This document shows, in pieces, positions 1-6,713 of a stretch of 45,956 nt of DNA. Numbering within the stretch: the first letter of the stretch is position 1; each line of letters starts with the position of its first letter. The DNA comes from an uncultured Verrucomicrobia subdivision 3 bacterium (lineage in GTDB: Bacteria > Verrucomicrobiota > Verrucomicrobiia > Limisphaerales > UBA11358). The position numbers and the translations under genes are program-made. The stretch lies in the NCBI GenBank assembly GCA_903833055.1, contig CAILDU010000027.1, positions 1 to 45,956 of the forward strand, given 5' to 3'. The notes under the pieces are model-generated. The model was given only the letters and a program-made list of their open reading frames with translations, did no database searches and was not told the origin of the DNA.

Positions 1-1080
1 CTGCAAATAGTCAATCACGAACAGCTTGATGCCATGCTGTTGCGCCATGCGCCGCGCCCGCGCCCGCAACTGCAAAATGGAAAGTCCCGCCGTGTCGTCA
101 ATGAACAGTTTTGATCCCGACAACCGCCCCGCCGCACTCGTCAATTTGGGGAAATCCGTTTCAATCATGAATCCTTCGCGGATGTTTCGCAGATTCACCC
201 GCGCCAGCGAACACATCATGCGCAAAATGAGCGATTGCGAACTCATTTCCAGACTGAATACGCCCACCGGCAATTTCAGTTCCACCGCCACATGTTCCGC
301 GATATTCATCGCCAGCGAGGTTTTGCCCATCGAAGGCCGCGCCGCGATAACAATCATTTCACCGCCGTGCAAACCGTCCGTCATCTTGTCCAAATCTGGA
401 AAGCCGGTTGAAATTCCGCCAAGCTGACCTTGCCGCGCGTGATAATTTTCAATCGTCGCAATCGCGCCATTCACCAGCGTGTTGATTGACTGCATGCCAA
501 CCTGCTCGCGCGACTCGTTGACGTGCAAAATTTCTTTCTCAACTTCATCCAGCAATTCTTCCACGTTGCCCTCGTAATCATAAACTTTTCCGACCACGCC
601 GGAACACGTTGCGATGAGTTTACGCAAAAGATACTTTTCGCGGACGATGTCGAGGTAGTAACTCAAGTTCGCCGCGCTCGGCACCGCGTCCTGCAACTGG
701 CTCAAATACGCAATCCCGCCAACCTGTTCCAACAACTGTCGATCCTTCAAATGTTGCTGCACCGTGATGAGATCAATCGCGTCCCGCGTGTTGAACATTT
801 CCGCCAGCGTCTCGTAAATCGTCTGGTGCCGCAGATCGTAAAAAGCCGACTTGCCATCGTCCTTCAATTTTTCGATGCACTCGCCGATGCACTGGTTGGG
901 ATCCAGCAGCGCGCAACCGAGCACGCCCATTTCGGCTTCGTTGGAATGTGGCGGCAGACGGTCAAGTGTGGGCATGGCGGAAGACGAACGGCGCTCGCCT
1001 TTTTGACGGCGCGATTTTTTGAAATCAGCACCCGTGTCGGCAGAACCACCGGACAACGGGTCGGAAACGGAATCAATCAT
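1..1080 (-). CDS. dnaB: Replicative DNA helicase DnaB, 3' part cut by window edge
   Basis: The open frame runs from ATG at 1080-1078 to the window edge with no stop, so 360 N-terminal codons are present. The hexameric helicase unwinds DNA ahead of the replisome and recruits primase. The N-terminal domain begins around residue 35 (LDRLPPHSNEAEMGVLG). The RecA-like domain carries Walker A ARPSMGKTS and the family motif VFSLEMSS, and the visible part stops in the Walker B strand FVIDYLQ, the last codons before base 1. Motifs H3 and H4 and the arginine finger would lie outside the window. The first ~35 residues are a polar, basic extension before the conserved domain. It is divergent from the MFS gene across a 163-bp gap containing a word repeat. 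Family assignment is certain; full length is not seen. Confidence 0.96.
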   Translation of the reverse strand, partial: MIDSVSDPLSGGSADTGADFKKSRRQKGERRSSSAMPTLDRLPPHSNEAEMGVLGCALLDPNQCIGECIEKLKDDGKSAFYDLRHQTIYETLAEMFNTRDAIDLITVQQHLKDRQLLEQVGGIAYLSQLQDAVPSAANLSYYLDIVREKYLLRKLIATCSGVVGKVYDYEGNVEELLDEVEKEILHVNESREQVGMQSINTLVNGAIATIENYHARQGQLGGISTGFPDLDKMTDGLHGGEMIVIAARPSMGKTSLAMNIAEHVAVELKLPVGVFSLEMSSQSLILRMMCSLARVNLRNIREGFMIETDFPKLTSAAGRLSGSKLFIDDTAGLSILQLRARARRMAQQHGIKLFVIDYLQ

Positions 1081-1162
1081 GGCGTATAGAATCGCCGTTG
1101 GAAAACGTTTGCAGCAAGCGAAACTTGTTCGACTTCTTCACAAAGTTATTCGCCGATGAAGG

Positions 1163-1240
1163 TTTAAGTTTTTGTCTTTTAATTTTGAGTTGCGGAGCAA
1201 AACAACTTAAAACTTAACACTCAAAATTAAAAACTTGAAC
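1163..1240. repeat. Inverted heptamer-type repeat before the MFS gene
   Basis: Left arm 1163-1192 and right arm 1203-1240 share a perfect inverted core TTTTAATTTTGAGT/ACTCAAAATTAAAA. The right arm reads as 7-bp words (ACAACTT, AAAACTT, AACACTC, AAAATTA, AAAACTT) and ends 3 bp before the ATG at 1244. Confidence 0.75.
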
Positions 1241-1243
1241 TGA

Positions 1244-2503
1244 ATGAATCGCAAACCCTCCATGCTCGTGGTCTTTCTCACGGTCTTCATCGACCTCATC
1301 GGCTTCGGAATCGTCGTGCCGCTCGTGCCGATGTTCAGCCGCCACTACGGCGCGAGCGGCTGGATGATTGGCGTCATCATTGCCTCGTTCTCGGCGATGC
1401 AATTCATCTTCTCGCCCATCTGGGGCAAACTTTCTGACCGTCACGGTCGTCGCCCGATTTTGCTCATCAGCACGGCGGGTGCGGCGCTGTCGTATGTGCT
1501 GTTCGCCGTCGGTTCAGGATTTGAAAATCATTCGCTCGCGCTCGGCGCATTGCTCGTTTCACGCCTATTCGCGGGCGCGTGCGGCGGCAATATCACCGTC
1601 GCGCAAGCCTACATCGCCGACATCACGCCGCCGGAAAATCGTTCAAAACGGATGGGACTTATCGGCATGGCGTTCGGCCTCGGATTTATTTTCGGCCCCG
1701 CCATCAGCGGCGTTGCGCTAAAATTCGGCGGTGCGACCGCGCCCGGTTGGACGGCGGCAGCGCTGTGCGCGGCAAACTTTCTCCTCGCCTATTTTATTCT
1801 CGTCGAAAGCTGGAAGCCCGGCACCGCGCCGGTCACGAACCGTCCGCGTTTTGCGCAATGGAGCCACACGCTTATGCAGCCAAAAATCGGTCTGCTGATT
1901 TTAATTTTCTTTCTCGCCACGTTCGCTTTCAGTTGTTTTGAAAGCACCTTGCCATTGCTCATCAACGACAATTTTAATCTTGGCCTCGCCGTAGATGTCG
2001 CTAATCCAGCTACCACCGTCATCTATTTATTTATTTTTTGTGGCTTAATTTCCGCTTTCGTTCAAGGCGGCATGATTGGTCGTCTGGTAAAAATGTTCGG
2101 TGAACCAAAACTGATTTGCATCAGCCTTGTCATGACCGGCGCGAGTCTCGTGCTGCTGCCGCTCATCCACGGCGACGGTGTATTGAAATGGTCGGCAGTT
2201 TTGCATCTCACGGATAAACCGTGGATTGCCATGCTCGGCGCGCTGGTCCTGCTCTCGCTTGGTTCCAGCCTGTCGCGCGCGCCGTTGTTCGGATTGCTCT
2301 CCAACCTCACGCCCGCGACCGAGCAGGGCGCAACCATCGGCGTCGCGCAAAGCGCAGGCGCACTCGCGCGCATCGTCGGCCCGATTTTTGCCGCGACACT
2401 TTACGGCTTGAACGATGCCACCCGCGCGCTGCCATATTTAATCTGCGGCGGCATCGCCATCCTCGCCGGACTGCTGACCGTGCGCCGTCTGCTGGCAAAA
2501 TAA
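1244..2503 (+). CDS. MFS drug:H+ antiporter, TetA-like (DHA1)
   Basis: A 419-residue inner-membrane transporter, the usual length for a 12-TM major facilitator. MFS motif A (GKLSDRHGRRPIL, residues ~61-73) lies between TM2 and TM3. The antiporter motif C (GLGFIFGPAISG, ~150-161) lies in TM5, which points to proton-coupled export. The overall pattern (FLTVFIDLIGFGIVVPLVP at the N-terminus) is that of tetracycline/multidrug DHA1 proteins; the substrate cannot be read from sequence. The ATG at 1244 follows a heptamer word repeat by 3 bp and has no Shine-Dalgarno. The gene stands alone, divergent from dnaB and convergent with the EF-hand gene. Confidence 0.93.
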   Translation: MNRKPSMLVVFLTVFIDLIGFGIVVPLVPMFSRHYGASGWMIGVIIASFSAMQFIFSPIWGKLSDRHGRRPILLISTAGAALSYVLFAVGSGFENHSLALGALLVSRLFAGACGGNITVAQAYIADITPPENRSKRMGLIGMAFGLGFIFGPAISGVALKFGGATAPGWTAAALCAANFLLAYFILVESWKPGTAPVTNRPRFAQWSHTLMQPKIGLLILIFFLATFAFSCFESTLPLLINDNFNLGLAVDVANPATTVIYLFIFCGLISAFVQGGMIGRLVKMFGEPKLICISLVMTGASLVLLPLIHGDGVLKWSAVLHLTDKPWIAMLGALVLLSLGSSLSRAPLFGLLSNLTPATEQGATIGVAQSAGALARIVGPIFAATLYGLNDATRALPYLICGGIAILAGLLTVRRLLAK

Positions 2504-2508
2504 AAATT

Positions 2509-2545
2509 GGCCGCGAAATTTCTTTCGCAGCCATTCGTTTTCAAA
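2509..2545 (+). terminator. Weak hairpin after MFS gene
   Basis: An interrupted stem (GGC-GCGAAA pairing with TTTCGC-GCC, 2509-2518 with 2525-2534) begins 5 bp after the MFS stop and is followed by the T-rich stretch ATTCGTTTTC. It is plausible as an intrinsic terminator but weak. Confidence 0.4.
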
Positions 2546-2598
2546 AAAGAGCGGCGGACTGGCATTCACACCCGGAGTTTTTGCCAGCCCGCCGCCTT
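2544..2598 (-). terminator. Intrinsic terminator of the EF-hand gene
   Basis: Reading the minus strand, a long GC-rich stem (CTGGCA/TGCCAG core at 2584-2589 and 2561-2566, extended by GGCGG/CCGCC) is followed by TCTTTTTTG at 2552-2544. It lies 25 bp after the EF-hand stop codon and is a good rho-independent terminator for the accessory minus-strand operon. Confidence 0.75.
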
Positions 2599-2622
2599 GC
2601 CGTTCACACGAACGGAAGTTCT

Positions 2623-3036
2623 TCAGTTGCCACCCGGCGGCGGCCCCGACGGAGGCGTGTTGCCACCATCTTCACCGGGCGGAGGACCGGGCGGACGATT
2701 ATTATCGCCAGCAGCTTGACCGCCCTGACCACCACCACGTTGCGGACGCGGCCCCATGAATTCATCCCGCGTCAACTTGCCGTCGCCATTTTTATCCAGC
2801 GCCTTCAACGCCGTGCTGGCATTGGCGATTTCATCCGCATCAATCACGCCATCTCCATTTTTATCCAGCGCCTTGATGATCGCCGGCATCGGCGGACGAC
2901 CGCCCATCCGCTGGCCACCGTCGCCCGCGCCACCATCCGGTGGCCCGCCCGGCGATTGGTTGTTGTCCTGTGCATTGACCGCCAGCGCCAAAGCGCTGAT
3001 GGCCGCCATCACTGCCACTGTCATTTTTGTTTTCAT
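2623..3036 (-). CDS. Exported EF-hand protein, Gly/Pro-rich
   Basis: A 137-residue protein with a Sec signal peptide (MKTKMTVAVMAAISALALAVNA, cleavage after NA) and two canonical EF-hand calcium loops, DKNGDGVIDADE and DKNGDGKLTRDE, about 24 residues apart. The rest is low complexity, rich in Gly, Pro, Gln and Asn (PPGPPPGEDGG). It is likely periplasmic and calcium-binding. It is the last gene of the minus-strand accessory locus, 40 bp after the receiver gene and before a strong terminator. Its GP-rich style resembles a stretch in the neighbouring kinase sensor domain. Molecular role unknown; the EF-hand call is secure. Confidence 0.88.
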   Translation of the reverse strand: MKTKMTVAVMAAISALALAVNAQDNNQSPGGPPDGGAGDGGQRMGGRPPMPAIIKALDKNGDGVIDADEIANASTALKALDKNGDGKLTRDEFMGPRPQRGGGQGGQAAGDNNRPPGPPPGEDGGNTPPSGPPPGGN

Positions 3037-3076
3037 AGTTCGTTTTGTTTTGTTGTTTTTTTTAGGTGCAAATTTT

Positions 3077-3484
3077 TTAGGCGTGCGCCAGCAAATCCAT
3101 TTTCACTCCCGCCTCGGCCAAAACCGCGCGCAGCGTCTCTATCGGAAACGGCTTGTTCAGCAAACCGCAAAATCCTGCGTGCCGCGCCGCCGCCGCCGTG
3201 AAAAATCCGCTGCCCGTCGCCAGAATAATTTTCTGCGCCGGCGCGAGTGTCAGCATCCGGCGGCAAAGCTCCACACCGTCCATGCCCGGCATTTCAAAAT
3301 CTGTGATGACCACTTCGTATTTCTCCGGCGCATCGGCGAACGCCGCCAGCGCGGTCTGCGGCGAATTGAACCGTTCAATTTCCGCGTCCGTCAGATTTTC
3401 CACCAGCGCCGACATCAACTCCAAAACGTCCGCGTTATCGTCCACCAGCATCCAATGTTTAGTCGCATCAAAAATATTTTTCAT
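3077..3484 (-). CDS. Stand-alone response-regulator receiver protein
   Basis: A 135-residue single receiver domain with no output domain. The acidic pair is in MLVDDNAD (residues ~12-19), the phospho-acceptor is Asp62 (VVITDFEMPGMDG), and the conserved Lys is Lys111 (NKPF). The usual Thr/Ser before the Lys strand is Thr90 (ILATGS). All catalytic residues are present, so it should be phosphorylated, possibly by the nearby sensor kinase. It could act as a phosphate sink or protein-interaction switch. It follows the 162-bp gap that holds regulator box A and a possible 30-codon leader ORF, and is followed by the EF-hand gene. Confidence 0.93.
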   Translation of the reverse strand: MKNIFDATKHWMLVDDNADVLELMSALVENLTDAEIERFNSPQTALAAFADAPEKYEVVITDFEMPGMDGVELCRRMLTLAPAQKIILATGSGFFTAAAARHAGFCGLLNKPFPIETLRAVLAEAGVKMDLLAHA

Positions 3485-3496
3485 AACGATTCGGTT

Positions 3497-3589
3497 TTAT
3501 TTTTTGCAAACCACGCGCACCGCGAACGTTACCAACTTCCAACTGGCAATTGTGATTTGTTTCGTCGTGCGACTGGCTACACTTTTCAT
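3497..3589 (-). CDS. Possible 30-codon leaderless leader ORF
   Basis: An ATG at 3589-3587 lies 6 bp after a TAGATT -10-like hexamer and opens a 30-codon frame ending in TAA at 3499-3497, 12 bp before the receiver gene. The peptide starts MKSVASRTTK, ends VRVVCKK, and is strongly basic. The spacing box / 3 bp / TAGATT / 6 bp / ATG is identical to that before the 601-residue YHYH gene, which is the main reason to list it. The peptide matches nothing I recognise; it could be a leader peptide or chance. Confidence 0.35.
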   Translation of the reverse strand: MKSVASRTTKQITIASWKLVTFAVRVVCKK

Positions 3590-3630
3590 GCTGTCAATCT
3601 ACCTGAAGTAACCTTAAGGAATCGTTAAGG
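3590..3630 (-). promoter_or_regulatory. Regulator box A and promoter before receiver/EF-hand genes
   Basis: On the minus strand: half-sites CTTAA (3629-3625), CTTAA (3618-3614) and CTTC (3608-3605), at 11- and 10-bp steps, including the 14-mer CTTAAGGTTACTTC. Three bases later comes TAGATT (3601-3596), and 6 bp after that an ATG. The same arrangement occurs at box B. Direct half-sites at one helical turn are typical of OmpR/PhoB-family regulators. Confidence 0.7.
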
Positions 3631-3646
3631 TGAAAAGATTTTGAAA

Positions 3647-5428
3647 TTATTTTCCAACCGAAGAAAACTGCGCGTCCGTCAACGTTTTGAGAAAAGCCAC
3701 CAGCGCGCGCTTGTCCGATTCCGTCAACGGCACGCCGCCATCGGGATGCTTGGCGAGATTTGGATCCAACGTCGCACTGCGCGGAATGCCCGTGGAATAA
3801 TGGCGAATCACATCTTCCAACGTGCGAAAACGCCCGTCGTGCATATACGGCGCGGTGAGTTCCACATTCCGCAATGACGGCACGGAAAACTTTCCACGGT
3901 CGCTCGCTTTACCGGTGACTTTCTCGCGGCCAACATCTTTTAGTGCTCCGTCCGAACCATTATTTGCAAAGCTTTGGCTCTGAAATAATGGTCCACCGTG
4001 GCAATGAAAACAGTCCGCGCCAAACTGCCCGCGACGCGGATCGTATTCCGTGGAAAACAATTCAAACCCGCGCTGCTCCTCCGCCGTGAATTTTTCCTCG
4101 CCGCGCAAAACGCGGTCGAACTTCGCGTTGAACGAAGTCAGCGTGAGCAGATAATTTTCCAGCGCGAGCGAGATTTTTTCCGCCGTAATTTCCGGCGCGC
4201 CGAACGCGGCGGTGAAAATGGCGGGATAGTCCGTTTCCGCTTTCCGCTTTCCGCTTTCCGCTTTTTCATTTTGTAATTTCGCCACCAGATTCGTCAGCGT
4301 CTGGTGCATCTCAATCGGATTTTGAATCGGCTGCAAAACTTGTTCCCGCAAACTTTTCGCGCGGCCATCCCAGAAAAATTCCTTCTGCCACGCGAGATTA
4401 AACAGCGGCATGGAATTGCGCGTTCCAAATTCACCTTCCGCGCCGCGCGCCGTGCGGCGTCCATCCGAAAACGCTTTTTCTGGCGCATGGCAGTCGGCAC
4501 ACGATTGCGCGTTATTGATGGAAAGTTGTTTATCGAAGAAAAGTTTTCTCCCAAGTTCAACGCGTTCGACAGTGAGCGGATTGTCGCGCGGCAGATCGGG
4601 AATTGGAAACGTTGCGCTCATCTGGAATTGATACGGCGTAAATTTTTCCGGCAAATAAAGCGGCTTCGGATGTGCGACGGCAATTTCTGCATCAGTCAGC
4701 GAAGTGATTTTGTGGACGCGAAACGCACCCGCAAGATTGACGACGAGCGCGGCGGAAATTGGATCGCCGTCGCGCGAGTGCGTGGACGAACCGTCTTTGC
4801 CAAACGAAAGTGGACGCGGTGCGTTCAGTAAAGTTGCCAGATCAAAATCCATTTCAATCTTGGTTTCATTGGTGATTTGCAGCGGCGCAGCAAGTGTGAT
4901 GCACGTGGCGTTGGTGTCGCGCGCGAGGTGATACGCCCAGCCATCCATCTCGCCATTCGCGTTGCGCCACAAACCTTCGAGCGCGAGAAAAATAAACCCG
5001 CCCTGCCAGCTCCAATGCAATCCGTTGAGATTTGGATTCAGCGGATGGATTGCGGGAAATTTTGCGATGTCCGCGTGATTTAGGTTTGTGTTCAGCCCGA
5101 CGAGAAAGCGCACGGAACAAAATTCGCCCGCCGGAATTTGGTCGAGCCAGATGGAATTGCGGTTCGCATCAAAGTCCAGCCACGCGACGGAGTTGGAAAT
5201 TTCCAGCCACGAGCCGTCGTTGCGTTGCAGTGCAAAATCGCTGACAAGATAACTGACGCGCGTAATGGAAAAAGTTTCGCCCGCCGAAGTCTGGTAGCGG
5301 AAGGAAGCGGGCTGCAAATTTTCGCCGGAAACTTTCGGCGTGATTTCAATTTGCAACGTGGCGGCAGACGCCAAATTAAAACCGTAAAAAATGACGAGAC
5401 AAAAAATAATTTTCCGCGCCAGTTTCAT
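3647..5428 (-). CDS. MbnP-MbnH fusion: MbnP-like domain + di-heme peroxidase
   Basis: The 593-residue protein starts at ATG 5428, which overlaps the upstream TGA (ATGA) and gives a clean signal peptide (MKLARKIIFCLVIFYGFNLASA). Residues ~24-240 match the MbnP family: FSITRVSYLVSDF near 53, IPAGEFCSVRFLVGLN near 98, and the Trp-rich HWSWQGGFIFLALEG at 138-152. Residues ~280-585 are a di-heme cytochrome c peroxidase of MbnH/MauG type, with heme motifs CADCH (310-314) and CFHCH (473-477) plus the family segments FFWDGRAKSL and APYMHDGRFRTLEDV. In known systems separate MbnH oxidises a Trp of copper-binding MbnP to kynurenine; here both would be one periplasmic chain. Only two Cys are visible in the MbnP part. 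Four heptamers are embedded in frame at residues ~389-398. Domain calls are strong; substrate and metal are inferred. Confidence 0.88.
   Translation of the reverse strand: MKLARKIIFCLVIFYGFNLASAATLQIEITPKVSGENLQPASFRYQTSAGETFSITRVSYLVSDFALQRNDGSWLEISNSVAWLDFDANRNSIWLDQIPAGEFCSVRFLVGLNTNLNHADIAKFPAIHPLNPNLNGLHWSWQGGFIFLALEGLWRNANGEMDGWAYHLARDTNATCITLAAPLQITNETKIEMDFDLATLLNAPRPLSFGKDGSSTHSRDGDPISAALVVNLAGAFRVHKITSLTDAEIAVAHPKPLYLPEKFTPYQFQMSATFPIPDLPRDNPLTVERVELGRKLFFDKQLSINNAQSCADCHAPEKAFSDGRRTARGAEGEFGTRNSMPLFNLAWQKEFFWDGRAKSLREQVLQPIQNPIEMHQTLTNLVAKLQNEKAESGKRKAETDYPAIFTAAFGAPEITAEKISLALENYLLTLTSFNAKFDRVLRGEEKFTAEEQRGFELFSTEYDPRRGQFGADCFHCHGGPLFQSQSFANNGSDGALKDVGREKVTGKASDRGKFSVPSLRNVELTAPYMHDGRFRTLEDVIRHYSTGIPRSATLDPNLAKHPDGGVPLTESDKRALVAFLKTLTDAQFSSVGK
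4234..4261. repeat. Four tandem heptamers inside the fusion gene
   Basis: TTTCCGC is repeated four times without a gap (4234, 4241, 4248, 4255). It lies in frame within the peroxidase domain and encodes the charged loop EKAESGKRKAE between conserved helices. It belongs to the heptamer word-repeat class seen elsewhere in the window. Confidence 0.9.
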
Positions 5429-6705
5429 TTTGAATCGTAGCCGCCGTTGCCGGAATTCCAAGTGAGCGTGGTGGTTTTCATTGCCGTTTTTACAGGCGCA
5501 ATTGGATGCGCGAGAAAGTTCGTTGTCACCGGTTCAAAGATGCCGCGAACAAGTTGACCATTCGGATAACCGTGAAAGCGCCGACCCATGTTGTAAGGAT
5601 AAATGGGTTTGCCATCCGCATCAATCGTCGTGAAGTAGGCGAACGTGCCGTGCGGGAATTCCGGTGTGACGCACCAGCGACCGTTGAATTCGTCGAGGTC
5701 GAAATCTTTGCCGAAAGTTTTTCCACGGTCGCTGAGAAACGCATAATCCTCAATGTAATGGCCGAGCGGATAATTTTCGCTGACGTTCGGGCCGGTCTCA
5801 AAAGTTTGCAGCGCGGCGGAACGATTTTGTTCGCGCGCTTCCCAAGTGGGTAACGTGTGACGGCCAGTTTGCGCGAGATTGTCCGCGCCGTTTTGTCCGT
5901 CGCGTAATACGAAACCGGAAATCATCCGGCGGATTCCGCTGGCGGGATTGGTTGGATTGGAAAAACCAAACGGGCCGTAAATTGGATAGCCGTCCTGCAT
6001 CCAGCCGAGAATCGGCGAATGTTTTTGCGGCGCGCTGGAACTTTCGCGATACGTTTTTGTCGCGGCGTCAAAATCAACGTGGTCGCCGAGCAAATAACGC
6101 AGCGCGATGGGCTCGACGTGATAGTGGTAAGTGCCCCGATTTTGCTGGTGCGCGAGCGCGGCGTCGAATGTGCGGCCTTCGTTCACGAGCGCGTCGCGAT
6201 TCCAAATGCGGTCGCCCTGGCCGATGCCGGTGCGCGGGCTGGCGTCCTGATTATTTTGGTGCGAGTAAGAAAACGAATCGCAAGCATCAAACATCCGCAC
6301 GCCGTCCACGAACATTCCGATTTCGCCGAGACGATTAAAATTATTTCCGGTCTGAATTTTTGGATGGCGCGGAATCGCAAAAATAAAATGCTGGTCGGTG
6401 GGCAGATTGGGAAACCAGCCGTTCTGCCACGGCCCCATCGTTTGGCTGGCGAGGCCGGTGCTGCGGACGTAAATCCAATTGGTTGAAGAAACAATTTCTT
6501 GAACGCCACAATACGCTGGCTGCGATTGGTTATTTCGTCCGTTGCTCCAAGTTGTTTCAGTCGTGCCGGAATTTTTCTCCGCTGGCGTGCGGTAGATTTG
6601 CGCGAACTTGCCGGAGTCCAGCGTGAACCACGAAGTAATTTGTGGGTCGGCAAAAGCATTCGCCGTCAACGCGCAGAAAATTGTGACAGTGGAAATAATT
6701 TTCAT
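5425..6705 (-). CDS. Exported YHYH-domain protein (short paralogue)
   Basis: A 426-residue exported protein starting at ATG 6705, which gives the signal peptide MKIISTVTIFCALTANAFA. A GTG at 6717 overlaps the upstream stop (GTGA) and would add four residues. The YHYH domain (PF14240) carries the name motif TYHYH at residues 192-196 followed by a conserved LRYLLGDHVDFD. Further conserved blocks are KHSPILGWMQDGYPIYGPFG, YPLGHYIEDY and RWCVTPEFPHGTFAYF. His, Tyr, Cys and Asp are abundant in these blocks, compatible with metal binding, but no function is established for the family. It lies between the long paralogue and the MbnP-MbnH gene, with 4-bp overlaps that indicate one operon. Confidence 0.9.
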   Translation of the reverse strand: MKIISTVTIFCALTANAFADPQITSWFTLDSGKFAQIYRTPAEKNSGTTETTWSNGRNNQSQPAYCGVQEIVSSTNWIYVRSTGLASQTMGPWQNGWFPNLPTDQHFIFAIPRHPKIQTGNNFNRLGEIGMFVDGVRMFDACDSFSYSHQNNQDASPRTGIGQGDRIWNRDALVNEGRTFDAALAHQQNRGTYHYHVEPIALRYLLGDHVDFDAATKTYRESSSAPQKHSPILGWMQDGYPIYGPFGFSNPTNPASGIRRMISGFVLRDGQNGADNLAQTGRHTLPTWEAREQNRSAALQTFETGPNVSENYPLGHYIEDYAFLSDRGKTFGKDFDLDEFNGRWCVTPEFPHGTFAYFTTIDADGKPIYPYNMGRRFHGYPNGQLVRGIFEPVTTNFLAHPIAPVKTAMKTTTLTWNSGNGGYDSK

Positions 6706-6713
6706 GGAACGAA

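Noticed and set aside
2221-3201. 326-codon plus-strand frame across the MFS end and EF-hand gene
   Set aside because: It overlaps two well-supported genes and a terminator, and its product is Arg-rich without any domain.
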